A stretch of DNA of 64,000 bases, taken from contig CM055956.1 of the NCBI GenBank assembly GCA_029490685.1, positions 90,196,872-90,260,871 on the forward strand. The letters run 5' to 3'. This stretch comes from Schizonepeta tenuifolia (lineage: Eukaryota; Streptophyta; Magnoliopsida; Lamiales; Lamiaceae). The position numbers and the translations under genes were made by a program. Of this stretch, positions 36,990 through 48,254 are shown piece by piece (position 1 is the stretch's first letter; each line of letters begins with the position of its first letter). Below the pieces are notes generated by a model. The model did not search any database. It saw only the letters and a list, made by a program, of their open reading frames with translations, and had not been told where the DNA came from.

Positions 36990-37379
36990 AAAAAGATGAC
37001 TCATAACCAGAGCAGGAAACAAACTACTGCTCCGATACTATTTTGTGGTATTACTGAAAGAATGACTTGGACTTAGAAGACCGACTCGCATCTAGAGCAG
37101 AAAACGAACTTCTGCTCAGATACCACTTTGTGGTAGTACTAAAGAATAACTCATACTAGGGAAGTGACTCGAACTAGAAGATTGACTCATAGTCAGAGCA
37201 AGAGACGAACCTCTGCTCTGATACCACTCTGTGGTATCACTAAAAGGAAGGACTCATACTAGAAAGTTGACTCATAATCAGAGCAGGAAGCAAGCCTTGC
37301 TCTAATACCACTCTGTGGTATCACTAAAAAAAATGACTCATACTCAGAGCAGGATACAAGCCTTGCTCTGATACCACTC
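36990..37379 (-). repeat. Retrotransposon leader with repeated primer-binding-site-like units
   Basis: The phrase ctctgataccactctgtggt, or a near copy, occurs at about 37,029, 37,113, 37,213, 37,298 and 37,366. Each is followed by gtactaa- or actaaaa-type spacers and gactcata words. Only the last copy abuts the LTR. Units are 70-100 bp apart and diverge with distance from the LTR. No coding capacity is seen. Confidence 0.85.
37361..37376 (-). promoter_or_regulatory. Primer-binding site for initiator tRNA-Met
   Basis: On the minus strand the sequence reads TGGTATCAGAGCAAGG, three bases inside the 5' LTR. This is the standard complement of the 3' end of plant initiator methionine tRNA, used to prime minus-strand DNA. 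Confidence 0.93.
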
Positions 37380-40300
37380 TGTCACAGCCCCAAATCCCGA
37401 GGGACGGCCGAAGCCGGGGTGCGACTGGGGTTGGATTAAAGAAGCGGGGAAGAAGGGGGCTAACTGACTAACATACATAAAAGACATCAAACAATCAATG
37501 AACAAGGCTTGAATATAACAAAGAAAGAGTTAATCACGAGTGATTAGTCGACAAAAGTACAGGATAGTAACTAAGTTCAAGTTTATAGACTTATACTACA
37601 GAGTTTTGTTCAATAGACAAGTTCTCAAAAGACTTAGAGTTTGGCAGCGGAAGAGTCCTAACTAAAGCATCCTATCTTTTCAACTCAACTTCAACCGTTG
37701 CCGCTCACATCGCTTCAACCTGCACATTTAGAAAACAATGCAGGGCTAAGTACAAAAGTACTTAGTGGGCACGATGCCGAAATCATAATCATAAGTATAG
37801 ATAAATATGGCATTTCATAAAGGTAGCACATCGGGGTTTTATTGAAAGAGGCCCGTGTCTACTAAACATTTTCTGACTCTTTTCTCAAATTAGCTTGCAA
37901 GCATTTTTCTGGTATGTTACGTTCAATCTTGACCAAAACTCATTCACCGTGGCTGGTACCCCTCAACAGGATATCACATACACCATAGGTTACAAAGTGC
38001 ACTAACTCTGGAAAGCACTTAGCAGCTAACTCAGAGCCGATCGTTAGTTAACCTAGTTAGATTAACTCTAAATCTGGAAAACACGAATGTTAACTCAGAT
38101 AGGTACAAGAGAACTCACATAAAACATAAAACAGTTCATGCCATAATATCACTTTAAAAACACAGATATCAAAGCGATAAAGAAAGATTTTCCGAGCATT
38201 GCTCGTTTTATTTTATATATAAAAGCCCACCTCGTAATACAGAACTAAGAAGTACTAGCTTCCAATCTTCGGATCTTCCGTCCTTTCTTTACTGCTGGCT
38301 TCCTCCTTCATCGTAAAATAATAATACTTAAACTCGGGTCGTAAAAGATAATCGATCAAAGAAAATCGAAAAAAGGTTTTAGTCGTTTCATTCTTTAGGC
38401 ATTTGCACGCTTACTAGATTCATTTTACTTAAACGGGAACGAGACTCGTACAAATCCCATTTAGAACTCGAAAGGTCTCATACTCGACTCTTAGGTCAGT
38501 AGAGAAGGTAGTCGGTAGCTCGATACGACTTAAAAGATCATAAGGAACTAAGTTGGAAAGAATCGACTTAGGAAAATTACGTTTTAGTTCATTAAACGAC
38601 TTATGCAATTTCTCGCTTAACTAAACTTCTTTACTTGAACGGATAAGAGGTAAGGTCTCGTCTCATTTAGCACTCAAGGCTCCTTTCTTGACTCTAGGGT
38701 CAGTAGGAAGATAGTCGTTAGTTATTACGGCTTAAACGATTGAAAGAAAACTAAGTTGCGAACGAAACAACTTAGAAGAACGAAACTAAATAATAATATT
38801 AAGAGTTAGAAGGTTAATTCTAAAATATTAAATTAAATAAAATAAAATAAAATTGGAATATTATAATAATATTAAATTAAATAAAATAAAAATAAATAAA
38901 ATATTAAACAACGAGGAAAAGGAAAGAAGATAATATTATAATAATATTAAATTAAATAAAATAAAAATAATAATATTTTTATTCATGAAAATTGGAATTT
39001 TATTTAATGAATTAATTGATTAATATTAAGTGTAAAAGGTTAATTCTTAATTGAATTTAATTAGTTAATGACTAGTAATGTGTATAAGAGTTAAATAATG
39101 ATAAGGATATGAAATGAATTAAGTTATAAGTTAATTGATTAAGTTGGAAATGAAATAAAATTTGTTTAGAAATCGACTAGTAAAACAACGAGAAATGTGT
39201 TGTAGTATTATTAAACGGGAAAAGATGAAGTATTCTCGACTAATGACTAAGTATGTTGACTGCCGTATAAGTAAAATTTCGTGAGTATAAAGTGGCGTAG
39301 CATTTATCGAACATAGAGAAATATTACGTCGAGTTTTATCGAGCCCTAGGGTTAGTTTGGGCAGTTCTGCGACCTTTTATGGAAACTGTCATAACTCTTA
39401 GCTTGCTTAACGAAATCGAGATCCGTAAATTGGAGAGTAAACTAGACTTACGTAGCTTTCTTTTGGTAAAGGGAAAGTCCCCTGTTTCGAAAGTCTCTGT
39501 TCTGGAAAAGCTCCAGAACTACTGCCTTGTGCAGGAAATTTCTAAAACCTAATTTCTTAAGTTGAATTCTTTTCAACTTGATTCCTTTTGAACTTTCAAG
39601 TCGTTATAAGTTATCGACTCTCATTATTTACTGACCTAAGTGTCGAAAAAGGATCCGAGTTAGTTCTGATCGAGACGTATTCGAGTCTCGTTCCTTGATT
39701 AATCAAAAGTATCTAGTTAAGCGTACAAAGGCCTAAAAGACTTAAACCGAATTCAAGTTCCTTTTCTTTTATCGACACGACCATTTACTAAAGTTGATTA
39801 ATTTGCGATAAAAGGAGGAGGTCGGAGTTGAAGACAGGACGAAAGACCGAAGGTTAAAAGTTTGTTCTGTAAACGGTTGAGGTGGACTTTCTTTATAAAA
39901 ACAAAATGAGCAATGCTCCAAAATATTTATTTACAGCTTTGATAACTGTGATTTGAAATGATTATCGAGGCATGAAATGATTTGTTTTATGTGAGTTTGT
40001 TTGTGCCTTTCTGAGTTAGTCAACTGGGATTAACTAAATCGATCGGGCTCTGAGTTAACCGTACGGGGTTTTCCAGAGTTAAGTGTACACGGTAGCCGGA
40101 GTGTGTGGTATCCTGTTGAGGGGTAGCCATGCCGCGGTGAGTTGAACGTTCGCGGAAGAAGTTAACTCTTCCCCGGCGTTGAAACAGAAGTTGGGCAAAT
40201 TGAACGTAACATCTGAAAAGTGCTTGCGCAAGCCATGTATTGTGAAAGGATAAAATGTTTTAGTAGGCACGGGCCTTTGATGAAAAACCCCGATGCGCTA

Positions 40301-42441
40301 CTTGTTGAGATGCCTGATAATCAATATTATTATGATATATTTTCGGCATTGTGCCCACTAAGTGCTTTATGTACTTAGCCCTGCATGTTATTTTTTTTAA
40401 AATGTACAAGTTAAGAGACGGAAGCGGAGGAGGTTGAGTAAAGGGGTCGTGTTAGGAAAGAAGAACAGTTGTTTTGAGTTCTACGTTTTTCCGCTGCGAA
40501 CCATATTCCTTTTTGATGTATAAACTCTTTGGTCTAAGTTGCATACTTTAAACTTAGTTTGTTTTGGAGAAAAATTCTGTCGAACGATCCTTTGAGATCG
40601 ACTCTCTTTCATTTAATGAAGTTGCTTCATAGATATCAGTTGTTATTTAGTTGTTTATGTGTTTGTTTATTCATTTATCCCCCTTCTTCCCCGCCTCTTT
40701 AATCGAACCCCTGGTCGCACCCCGGCTTTGCCGTCCTTCGGGATTTGGGGCTGTGACAAGTTATCAACTTCGCGTTCTAGTTCTCGACTATCACTATAAC
40801 TCATTTTATATTAGCTCGAAAGCTCATGACGTCAACTAAAAAGTTATTCTCAAGTCCATCATAAACAATGATATCAAAGTTAGAATTCTCATTCGACTTC
40901 TCGGTTATTAGTTACGTCTAATGGTTTGTCTCTTACACAATTTTCAAAGTTGTCGGATTTCGCTCAAATTTTACGTCATTAAACAACATCTAACTAGAAT
41001 CACTTTCATGCATATAATCACTTCACATCAATACTATATCTCAACTTACAACGAGTTCTTCGTCTCTTACATCCCACAAAATATTTTTAGAAAAATCTAA
41101 AATAAATTCCTATCAACAATTAATACCAATTACAACCTTATTCCATTAACCAAACATCATCTAAATCAAACACATGAAAACCCCTAATTTTCTACTTATT
41201 TTCGGTTTTAATACATAGATTAAGAGGGTGTTTTTCTTCATCAATTAACATCATTTAACTCTTAATCATCCTATTATAACATCAATTAATCAATTCAAGT
41301 CCAATTACACATTAACATGCAAAATCCCCAATTTCAAACCCTAAACCCTAAATCGATTTCAATCAAACAAAGGGCTTTCGATTTCTCTTGGTTCTAATCA
41401 CTAATTAAACACTTCCTAAGCATGATTTTAACATCAATTGAAGAATTCCATCAACCTACACAAATGCCCTAAAATTCGGTAATTACATAGAATTAGGGTT
41501 CTTGGTTTTCAATCAATTTTAACCCTAGAATTCATATCTAATCACCACTAATTTCACTTAATCGAAGATCAAAACATCTATTTCATCTTTCCTACAATTT
41601 CGATCAAAAGAAAATAAAAAGAAAAGGATGTTGGATGGATAGAAACATAGAGGAGATGAATACCTTGATCTTTACTAAAGGAAGTAATAGGTTTTGATGG
41701 ATGAATGAGGACTTGTGTGTTTTCTTCTTCAAGAACTTGGAGATTCAACAATGGAGAAAAGAAATGAAGATGGGAGAGAGGGAGAGGGCAGCCGATGGGG
41801 TTGAGGGAGGGAGGAGATGTGAGATTTAGTTGGTATGATACAAGGTTATATACTTAGGTTAAATAGGTGTAAAGTGAATAGTGTTAGTAATAGTAGTAGG
41901 TAAAAAGTAAAAACTATATAAAAGATGAAATATCTTGCTAAAGAGAGAGAGAGATCGGCTATGAGAGGGAAGGGAGGGAAAATACGCGCTTTTCCGACGC
42001 GATACGATGTTACGGAAATCGAACGACGAAAAACGTAGCTCGGCACAAAAATCGTCACGATCCGATTCGTCCAAAAATTCTAACGTATTAAACTTAATCG
42101 GAAAATAAAATTTATAAAATTAATTCCAACAAAAACTCGGGACGACACAGTCCGAGTTTCGTCCGGAAAATCATAAAAATGAACTTTCTCGGGCGAGTTC
42201 GTATCGGGATTTCGTGAATGTAAAAATAAAACGGTTTTCCGTTCTGAGTTCACGAACTAAAAACTTTTCGTACGCGCTAACCCTAAATACAGTAGTCGTC
42301 TAGCTGACTTCCGTAATTTATTTTCAGAAATGGAATCGACCGTTAGTCTTAGAATTCAAAATCGTAAACTTAGGCGTGCAAAGCCATTTATTTAATTAAC
42401 TTTAAAATTTTGAGATCGTAAGGAATTTCCGGGGTATTACA
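37380..42441 (-). repeat. 5' LTR (right copy, 5,062 bp, with internal replacement)
   Basis: It is near-identical to the left LTR from 37,380 to about 38,786 and again from about 40,757 to 42,441. Between these points about 395 bp of the LTR (26,838-27,232 in the left copy) are missing and about 1,970 bp of foreign sequence are present, accounting for the length difference. Confidence 0.93.
38787..40758 (+). mobile_element. Diverged related LTR in opposite orientation inside the 5' LTR
   Basis: The segment ends gggatttggggctgtgaca, the same terminus as the host LTR but on the plus strand. Its part around 39,330-39,530 aligns with the reverse complement of the left LTR near 26,850-27,050 at clearly reduced identity. 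The left third (38,790-39,000) is made of aataataatatt / aaattaaataaaataaa repeats and lacks an LTR 5' terminus. It therefore looks like a partial LTR of a sister family. No target duplication is visible. Confidence 0.75.
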
Positions 42442-42487
42442 TGCGAGCTCGCACAGCGCGCGCGCAAGCACGTCGCTGCCCATAGCC

Positions 42488-42583
42488 TTATATAATGAGA
42501 ATATGTTATGTGTTGTCCATTGAATTAATGCCCGCCTTATATGATGAGAATATGTAATGTGTTGTCCATTGAATTAATGCCTT
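42488..42583. repeat. Tandem 48-bp duplication at the right edge of the PIF-like element
   Basis: The unit ttatataatgagaatatg followed by ttgtccattgaattaatgcc occurs twice in tandem. Its first half also lies at about 23,538-23,565, left of the element, as tatataatgagaatattatg. Confidence 0.8.
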
Positions 42584-43542
42584 TTTTTTCTTAATCGCTG
42601 CTATTGTTGTTGATCTCATCTCATGATCTCATGTATGTATTTTTTAGGTATTCATTAATCGAATTAGTGCGCTTCCAAATAAAGTATTAGGGTTGATACT
42701 ATCTTTCTTGACGTTCAAGGAAGCTAAGGTAACTAGCATACTTTCTCATCAATGGAAATACTTGTGGACCTTGACACGTAAGCTCGATCTTGATGCCACA
42801 TCATCATTATATGAATTGAGAGGGTTTATAAATTGTAGAGAATCATTGTACAAGGAGAGATGCAACTATGTTAGATGGGTTGATCGCCTAATTACATGCT
42901 TGCAACATCAAAAATCCTCCCACAATCTAGAGGAATTCAAATTGTCATTCGATCTAACTCAATCTCACAAAAAATGGATCGATGATTGGCTTAACTACGT
43001 CGGTAGTAGGAACGTCGAGAGTTGAATTTGATTAACGTTGTGGGTTATAAAGGCCATGATCACTATCGTAACTCTTGCTTCAATAATGCCCTTGGTGATG
43101 ATAACTTGTGCAACAATTTTTCATAAAAAATGGGAATTTCCTGGAAAATTTGAGCGCGCTTAGGAAACTACGCATGCATCTAGTGAACGTGACAGGTGAA
43201 GTTGTTGAGATGTTTTTTAGGAATTGTCCTTTGCTTGAACAAGTATCGGTGTCTGAATCCCAAGTGCTTTTATCTCTAGTGATTATCGAAACCTCCCCAT
43301 GGTTCAAATGCTTGGAAATAAGCTCGTGTTGGAAGCTCAGATCAATCATTGTTCGTGATTCCGATATTGTCTTTATCAAGTACAATGGTGACACAATAAT
43401 TCAAAATTTTGTGCTCATCAATGTCCCTCTCCTTAAACAGCTTTGGATTAATGTGCTCTTATATAATCACACTAAGGATGTTGTTAGCATGTTTTGGTCT
43501 ATTGATCCTTCCACAGCTAGAGATGTTCAAAATATGTGTTAA

Positions 43543-44154
43543 TTACAACCATTCTTGGCAAGTCAGTGTATATATATATTTTGTTAATTGTGCAATGCAC
43601 GGGCTTAAATTATAATAGCAAGACTGACTTGCCCTTTTTAGAATCTTTTCTTTTTAGTTTTTGTTCAATATTCTATTTTTAAAAATAATTTACATAATGG
43701 TATAGTTTTAATTGCTTATTAATATTTATCAATCAACTAATTAATATCAGACGTTACAACAGAATAATTTGTGGAAAAAATTAATAGTAATAATTATTTT
43801 TCCAGTTTTATGTTATTTTTCTACCTATAAATTCTACATGTGTACATGGAATTATCTGCATTTTTCATTTCTATTTTCATTTTTTTTATTAGTATATCAC
43901 ATTGACTCAAATGTATAGATAAATATCTAACAAATAATTGATGATGTAAAGTTATCTTTTTCAACCTTTTAGCCTAAAATTAGAAATATCAGTTTAGCAT
44001 AAACCAATGAGACGGTTCCAATAAACATAAAAAGAAAAAAAAATTACTACAATTTTAGTTTGAATTAACTTTGTAATGTTCAAAATTTTATCGAGTATTA
44101 GCCAACGGATTTGAGACGGGCATCACAGTAAAGTCGTTATTTAAATCGATATTA
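43543..44154. other. AT-rich intergenic DNA
   Basis: Nothing recognisable lies between the F-box remnant and the three-copy repeat. Short AT-rich frames are not supported as genes. Confidence 0.55.
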
Positions 44155-44790
44155 GGACTAGAACATGTAGATTTATAAACAAATTTAAATTTAAAAAATA
44201 TTTAACGAACGAGTACCTGATTCAATTCAGAAATATACATTTACTACATCACAACTTTAAAAAAGATAGTATAAATTATTTTTAAAATGTATACACGTAC
44301 TTAAGTTAGCAAGAGTTATAATAGGATTGCACTTCTAGGGTGCGTTAATTTTATGAAAATGGTGAAAAATAAATATTTTCACACTTTTTCCATCTTTTTT
44401 CACATGTTTACTAGAGTTGTTAATTTTCTCATTTTCCATCCTTTTATATCATTTTTCATCCTTTTCACTCTAATTGTGAAAAATATTATGACTAGAACAT
44501 GTATAAAATTTATAAACAAATTTAAATTTGAAAAATATTTAACGAATTAATGAGTACCTGATTCAATTCAAAATTATACATTTACTACATCACAACTTTA
44601 AAAATGATATAAATTATTTTTAAAATGTATACACGTACTTAAGTTAGCAAGAGTTATAATAGGACTGTACTTCTAAGGTGCGTTAATTTGATTGTAAATG
44701 GTGGAAATTAAATATTTTCACACTTTTTCCATCTTTTTTCACATGTTTACTAGAGTTGTTAATTTTCTTATTTTCCATCCTTTTCACTCT

Positions 44791-45100
44791 TCATATACCA
44801 ATATATCAAAATCAGGTATGAGTATGGGTATCAGATATCAGGTATGGGTATTATATTGATATTTGATATTCGTGTTTGATATGTTGAAGATATTGATTGA
44901 TATTAAGTGGGAAGGAAAGTAGTGATATGAGTCATATACTAGCAAAAATTGGTATATGAAAATGTTGAAAATTAGCATATCAAATATATCAAGTATATCA
45001 ATTTGATTACCATATACTCATATTCCAAACACAGGGTATGGATATAAGTCATATTGATACACATACCTGATATACGTATATGGATATCAAACAATCCCTA
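44791..45100. mobile_element. ~310-bp insertion in the second repeat copy
   Basis: Comparison with copy 1 shows that the sequence between cactct and aattgtg is additional here. It is composed of tatc/gata words (ggtatgagtatgggtatcag, atatggatatcaaac) with local dyads. It may be a MITE, but no clear terminal repeats or duplication are seen. Confidence 0.5.
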
Positions 45101-45299
45101 AATTGTGAAAAATATTATGACTAGAACATGTAGAAAATGTATAAACAAATTTAAATTTGAAAAATATTTAACGAATCAATGAGTACCTAATTCAATTCAG
45201 AATTATACATTTACTACATCACAACTTTAAAAATGATATAATTTTTTTTTAAATGTACTACACGTACTTAAGTTAGCGAGAGTTATTATAGGACTATAC

Positions 45300-45514
45300 T
45301 TCCCATGTACGTTTACTTTGATGGAAAATGGTGGAAAACAAATATTTTCTTACTTTTTCTAGTTTTTTCACATGTTTACTAGAGTTGTTAATTTTCTCAT
45401 TTTCCATCCTTTTCACTCTAATTGTGAAAAATATTAACATGGGGAGAGGTGTGAAAATATTTTCAAACCTTTTCTTTTCTTCATTTCCCATACTACCAAA
45501 GTAAACTCACCCTA
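45300..45514. mobile_element. Small fold-back MITE at the end of the third copy
   Basis: The left end has gtttactttgatgg. The right end, reverse-complemented, reads tagggtgagtttactttggtag. The interior halves aaatattttc / gaaaatattt also pair. In copies 1 and 2 only the left part of this structure is present, with tagggtgcg-like ends near 44,336 and 44,676. Confidence 0.55.
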
Positions 45515-47151
45515 AAGTAAATATTATTGTAATAAGTAATAATTACAAATAGACAATTTAGTGTAAACCAACAACACGGTTCAAATAAACATAAAAGTAT
45601 ATTTCTTTTTACTAATTTTAGTTAATATTAACTTTGTAGTGTTCAAATTTTTATCGAGTGTAGCGCATCGAGTTTGAAAAGGGTGTGTACAGTAAAGTCA
45701 CTGTTTTAACCGAGATTAGGACGAGAATATGTAGAAAAATTCTAAAATAAATTTGGAGTTGAAAAATATATAATGAACGAGTACCCGATCCACTGTCATT
45801 CCAATTATAAATTTGAATACGTGAAATAAAAAATTAGTTTCCTAAATTTGATTTATAGTTAACTTAGAATAACTTGACAACGTCTAAATAAGATATAAAA
45901 TTATTTTTAAAATAAATATACATTAATTAAATTAAGTTATTTTCCGTCGAATTTCGACGGACTACTTACTAGCTAGAGATGATATGATTTTATATAATTG
46001 ATGCCGACGACGAGTCGTCTTAGCATTTGTTCAGCATGTAGGCGTGGCATTAAACTAACTAACTAAGAATTTGAACCACATTGCATCTTATTTTTATGAG
46101 CGACTACGATTTTGTTATAAAGCACCGACTTACAAAAATTACCGGTCCACATTTCTAATTTATTAATAATTAATTTCTAAGGTTAACATACTAATGTAAG
46201 CATCCTCCTCCTAATTTAATAATTAATAATAACAAAGTGACAATCAAATCCGGCACATGACAAAATCTCTTAACACGTACGTTCACAAATTTCTTCGTTA
46301 AAAAGGCTAGAGTACATGTTCGGATTTGGAGGTCGTCTAGTATCGAACTCAAAGTCGTTCTTGAGTTTCTCGAACCAAATATAGGTAAGCTCGAACTCAA
46401 CTTGTTTAGCAAACAAACAAAATTCAAAGGAATTTTTCTGTAGTCAAACTTCAAATAGTTCACGAGAATCCCAAATCAAATATAAATAGGTTCCAACTTG
46501 ATTTATTTAGTAAAAAAAATATATATATAAAGAATATTTTTCTTCCAAGATTCTAATAATTCGCGAATTGTTCGGCGAATGTACAAATCATAACTATAGT
46601 CACTAACGAATCGGTTATTGGAGGTATTATTCAAAACTGGAGGTATTGTGTATATAAAATTATTAACATCAAATCATATACTAGTATATATATTAACGAA
46701 GTTTATGTTCGTATTACATGGCGCGTTCACGGTTCTCCATCCTTATTTATCTTAATTCTCGTATTTTCAACATTATTAATTCGTAATAATAATAATATAT
46801 ATTCTAATTCTATTTATATAATAATAGATATTAAAATTTTAATCTATGATTCTCAACTCTCACAAATACGTAATAACCTCACACTTTGATTATATTATAT
46901 AATAATATAACATGTTAGTCTATCTATTTATATGATAAAATATGTCAAATTCATAGGCGCAATCATAATATCATACTAATACATATCCAATTTTTAAATC
47001 TAATCTACAAATAATTTTGTATCTTCCCCAAAATTACACTTTTGTTGAGGCAAGTATAATATATAATTTCTTATATAAAACTTTAATTTATTTATCTGTT
47101 TTTAATGGTGTTTTCTACCATTGATTTTGTTGGACTTTTAAAATCAGTAAT

Positions 47152-47185
<34 letters not shown>
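45515..47185. other. AT-rich intergenic DNA with a possible Helitron 3' end
   Basis: The palindrome ccgtcgaatttcgacgg at 45,944-45,960, followed 8 bp later by ctag, resembles the Helitron 3' terminus seen at 62,282-62,309, but the base after ctag is c, not t. The rest is AT-rich, with a (TG)n(TA)n run at about 47,156-47,185 into which the MULE inserted. No gene is supported. Confidence 0.5.
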
Positions 47186-47291
47186 GAGTTTATTAATGTT
47201 TGTGGACCCTTTAGAGATAAAAACAATAACGTTGTACCCCAACTTTATTTACAATAAAAGAGGCCAACTTTCACATGATGAGACAAAAATA
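47186..47291 (+). repeat. Left terminal inverted repeat of the MULE
   Basis: It runs from gagtttattaatg to about atacccttaa. The inner 60 bp, from ttgtaccccaact through gagacaaaaatacc, match the reverse complement of the right end closely; the outermost 30 bp are more diverged. Confidence 0.85.
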
Positions 47292-47653
47292 CCCTTAATT
47301 ATCACCAACTACCCACTTTTCTCTCTCTTACTTTATTTCTCTCTCATAAACCCACAACTCCTTTTCTCTCTCTTCTTCTCTGGTTTTTTCCCTTTCTTTT
47401 CGGTTTGGTGCTGCTGCGTTTTTTTGCAGCTTCTGCTGCGTTTTCTCTTCTTCGCCGGCGTTTAAATTCTTGCTTCGTTTTTCCTCTGCATTTCATTGGT
47501 CGTTCGTTCTTCTGAACCTTGAACGGTGTTTCTTCTCGCTGTTTTCTCTCTCTTGTTTTCTGATTTTTTTTCCTTCGTCGTTGATTTTTCTCTCTTGTAT
47601 TCGGTTTTCGCGGGTTGCCGGCTGTATTACTTTTTTGTCCGGTGGAGAGGACG

Positions 47654-47822
47654 ATGGAGGTACTGAATACTCTTCTTGTTGTTTGTTTTTGTTATTTGAT
47701 GGTGGATTTCGGTTAGATGATATTTTAGATCGTAAAAATTGTTGTTCGTCGCAGCTGTACAGTCATGCCTGATCTGATTTTTATTTAAGTCGTATAGTCG
47801 TAGCAGGAGTCTATGCATGATA

Positions 47823-47874
<52 letters not shown>

Positions 47875-48195
47875 TAACATGATAGCACCATTTTCTTTTG
47901 CGAGATTAGTACTTTTATGAATCGCATGTTACGGTATATAGGAATATTTTAGGAATACTGTGGCTACTATTATTTCATAAGGGATTATGTATGATACGAT
48001 ATATGTATATCGTAACATCTTATCACCATTTTCTTTACTATGATGTTACGATATATTACTATTATAGCAAGTTTTATCGTAGGATGTTACGATGTATGAA
48101 TATCGTAGCAATAGCGTGGTACAATTATTTCATAAGTAATTATGTTTTTTATGTTTCATTTTACGAGTTTGGTATGTCGTAACTGATTTGTGTTA

Positions 48196-48254
<59 letters not shown>

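Larger units (their letters stand above)
25433..42441 (-). mobile_element. Tekay/Del-type Ty3/Gypsy retrotransposon, 17.0 kb
   Basis: Coding strand is minus, so the 5' LTR lies at the right. In order along the element: LTR 42,441-37,380, primer-binding site, repeated leader, extra ORF 35,467-34,265, gag-pol 33,665-28,919, polypurine tract, LTR 28,907-25,433. LTRs read TGTAATACC...GTGACA in element orientation. A chromodomain at the C-terminus of the integrase and multi-kilobase LTRs fit the Tekay/Del lineage. The two LTRs differ at roughly 18 positions by eye over ~3.1 kb, mostly C/T, implying recent insertion. The polyprotein is broken several times, so the copy is non-autonomous. Confidence 0.93.
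23597..42487 (-). mobile_element. PIF/Harbinger-like element, split by a retrotransposon
   Basis: The left end ggctctctgcagcggcgagc is matched in reverse complement by the right end (42,465-42,487), giving ggct, gcagcg and gcttg in common. Without the 17-kb insertion at 25,433-42,446 the element is about 1.9 kb. It encodes only the ORF1-type myb/SANT protein and no DDE transposase, so it is non-autonomous. A TTA, the preferred target of this superfamily, adjoins the right end, but the left flank is poly-T and no clean duplication is seen. Confidence 0.65.
23413..43542 (+). pseudogene. F-box/LRR (FBD-type) gene, broken and split by transposons
   Basis: The recognisable part is downstream. Exon 2 from 42,648 (after tttttag) encodes an F-box, NRISALPNKVLGLILSFLTF then TSILSHQWKYLW, and the start of the leucine-rich region. 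Frame is lost at about 43,023 (TGA) and regained near 43,108. From there 43,108-43,542 continues the LRR part (for example FFRNCPLLEQVSVSES) before an early stop. A candidate first exon lies at 23,413-23,457, a 15-codon ATG frame ending aag/gtt that joins exon 2 in phase 0. If that is right the intron is 19.2 kb and contains the PIF-like element and the nested retrotransposon. Exon 1 could be chance. Such F-box proteins normally select SCF ubiquitin targets; this copy cannot make a full product. Confidence 0.65.
44155..45514. repeat. Three direct copies of a ~330-bp AT-rich unit
   Basis: The unit begins actagaacatgtag and includes aatatttaacgaa, gagtacct, ttactacatcacaacttt, acacgtacttaagttagc and a segment rich in tttttcacatgtttactaga. 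Copies start near 44,157, 44,489 and 45,119. A fourth, diverged start lies near 45,720. The second copy is interrupted by a separate ~310-bp insertion. No coding content. Confidence 0.8.

Noticed and set aside
46290..46470. Open frame with gagctcgaactc-type words near 46,191-46,463
   Set aside because: Repeat-like sequence without codon structure or a recognisable domain.
47470..47772. 100-codon Phe/Leu/Ser-rich frame
   Set aside because: Translation of the CT-rich leader of the transposase gene; it overlaps the proposed first splice site and has no homologous look.
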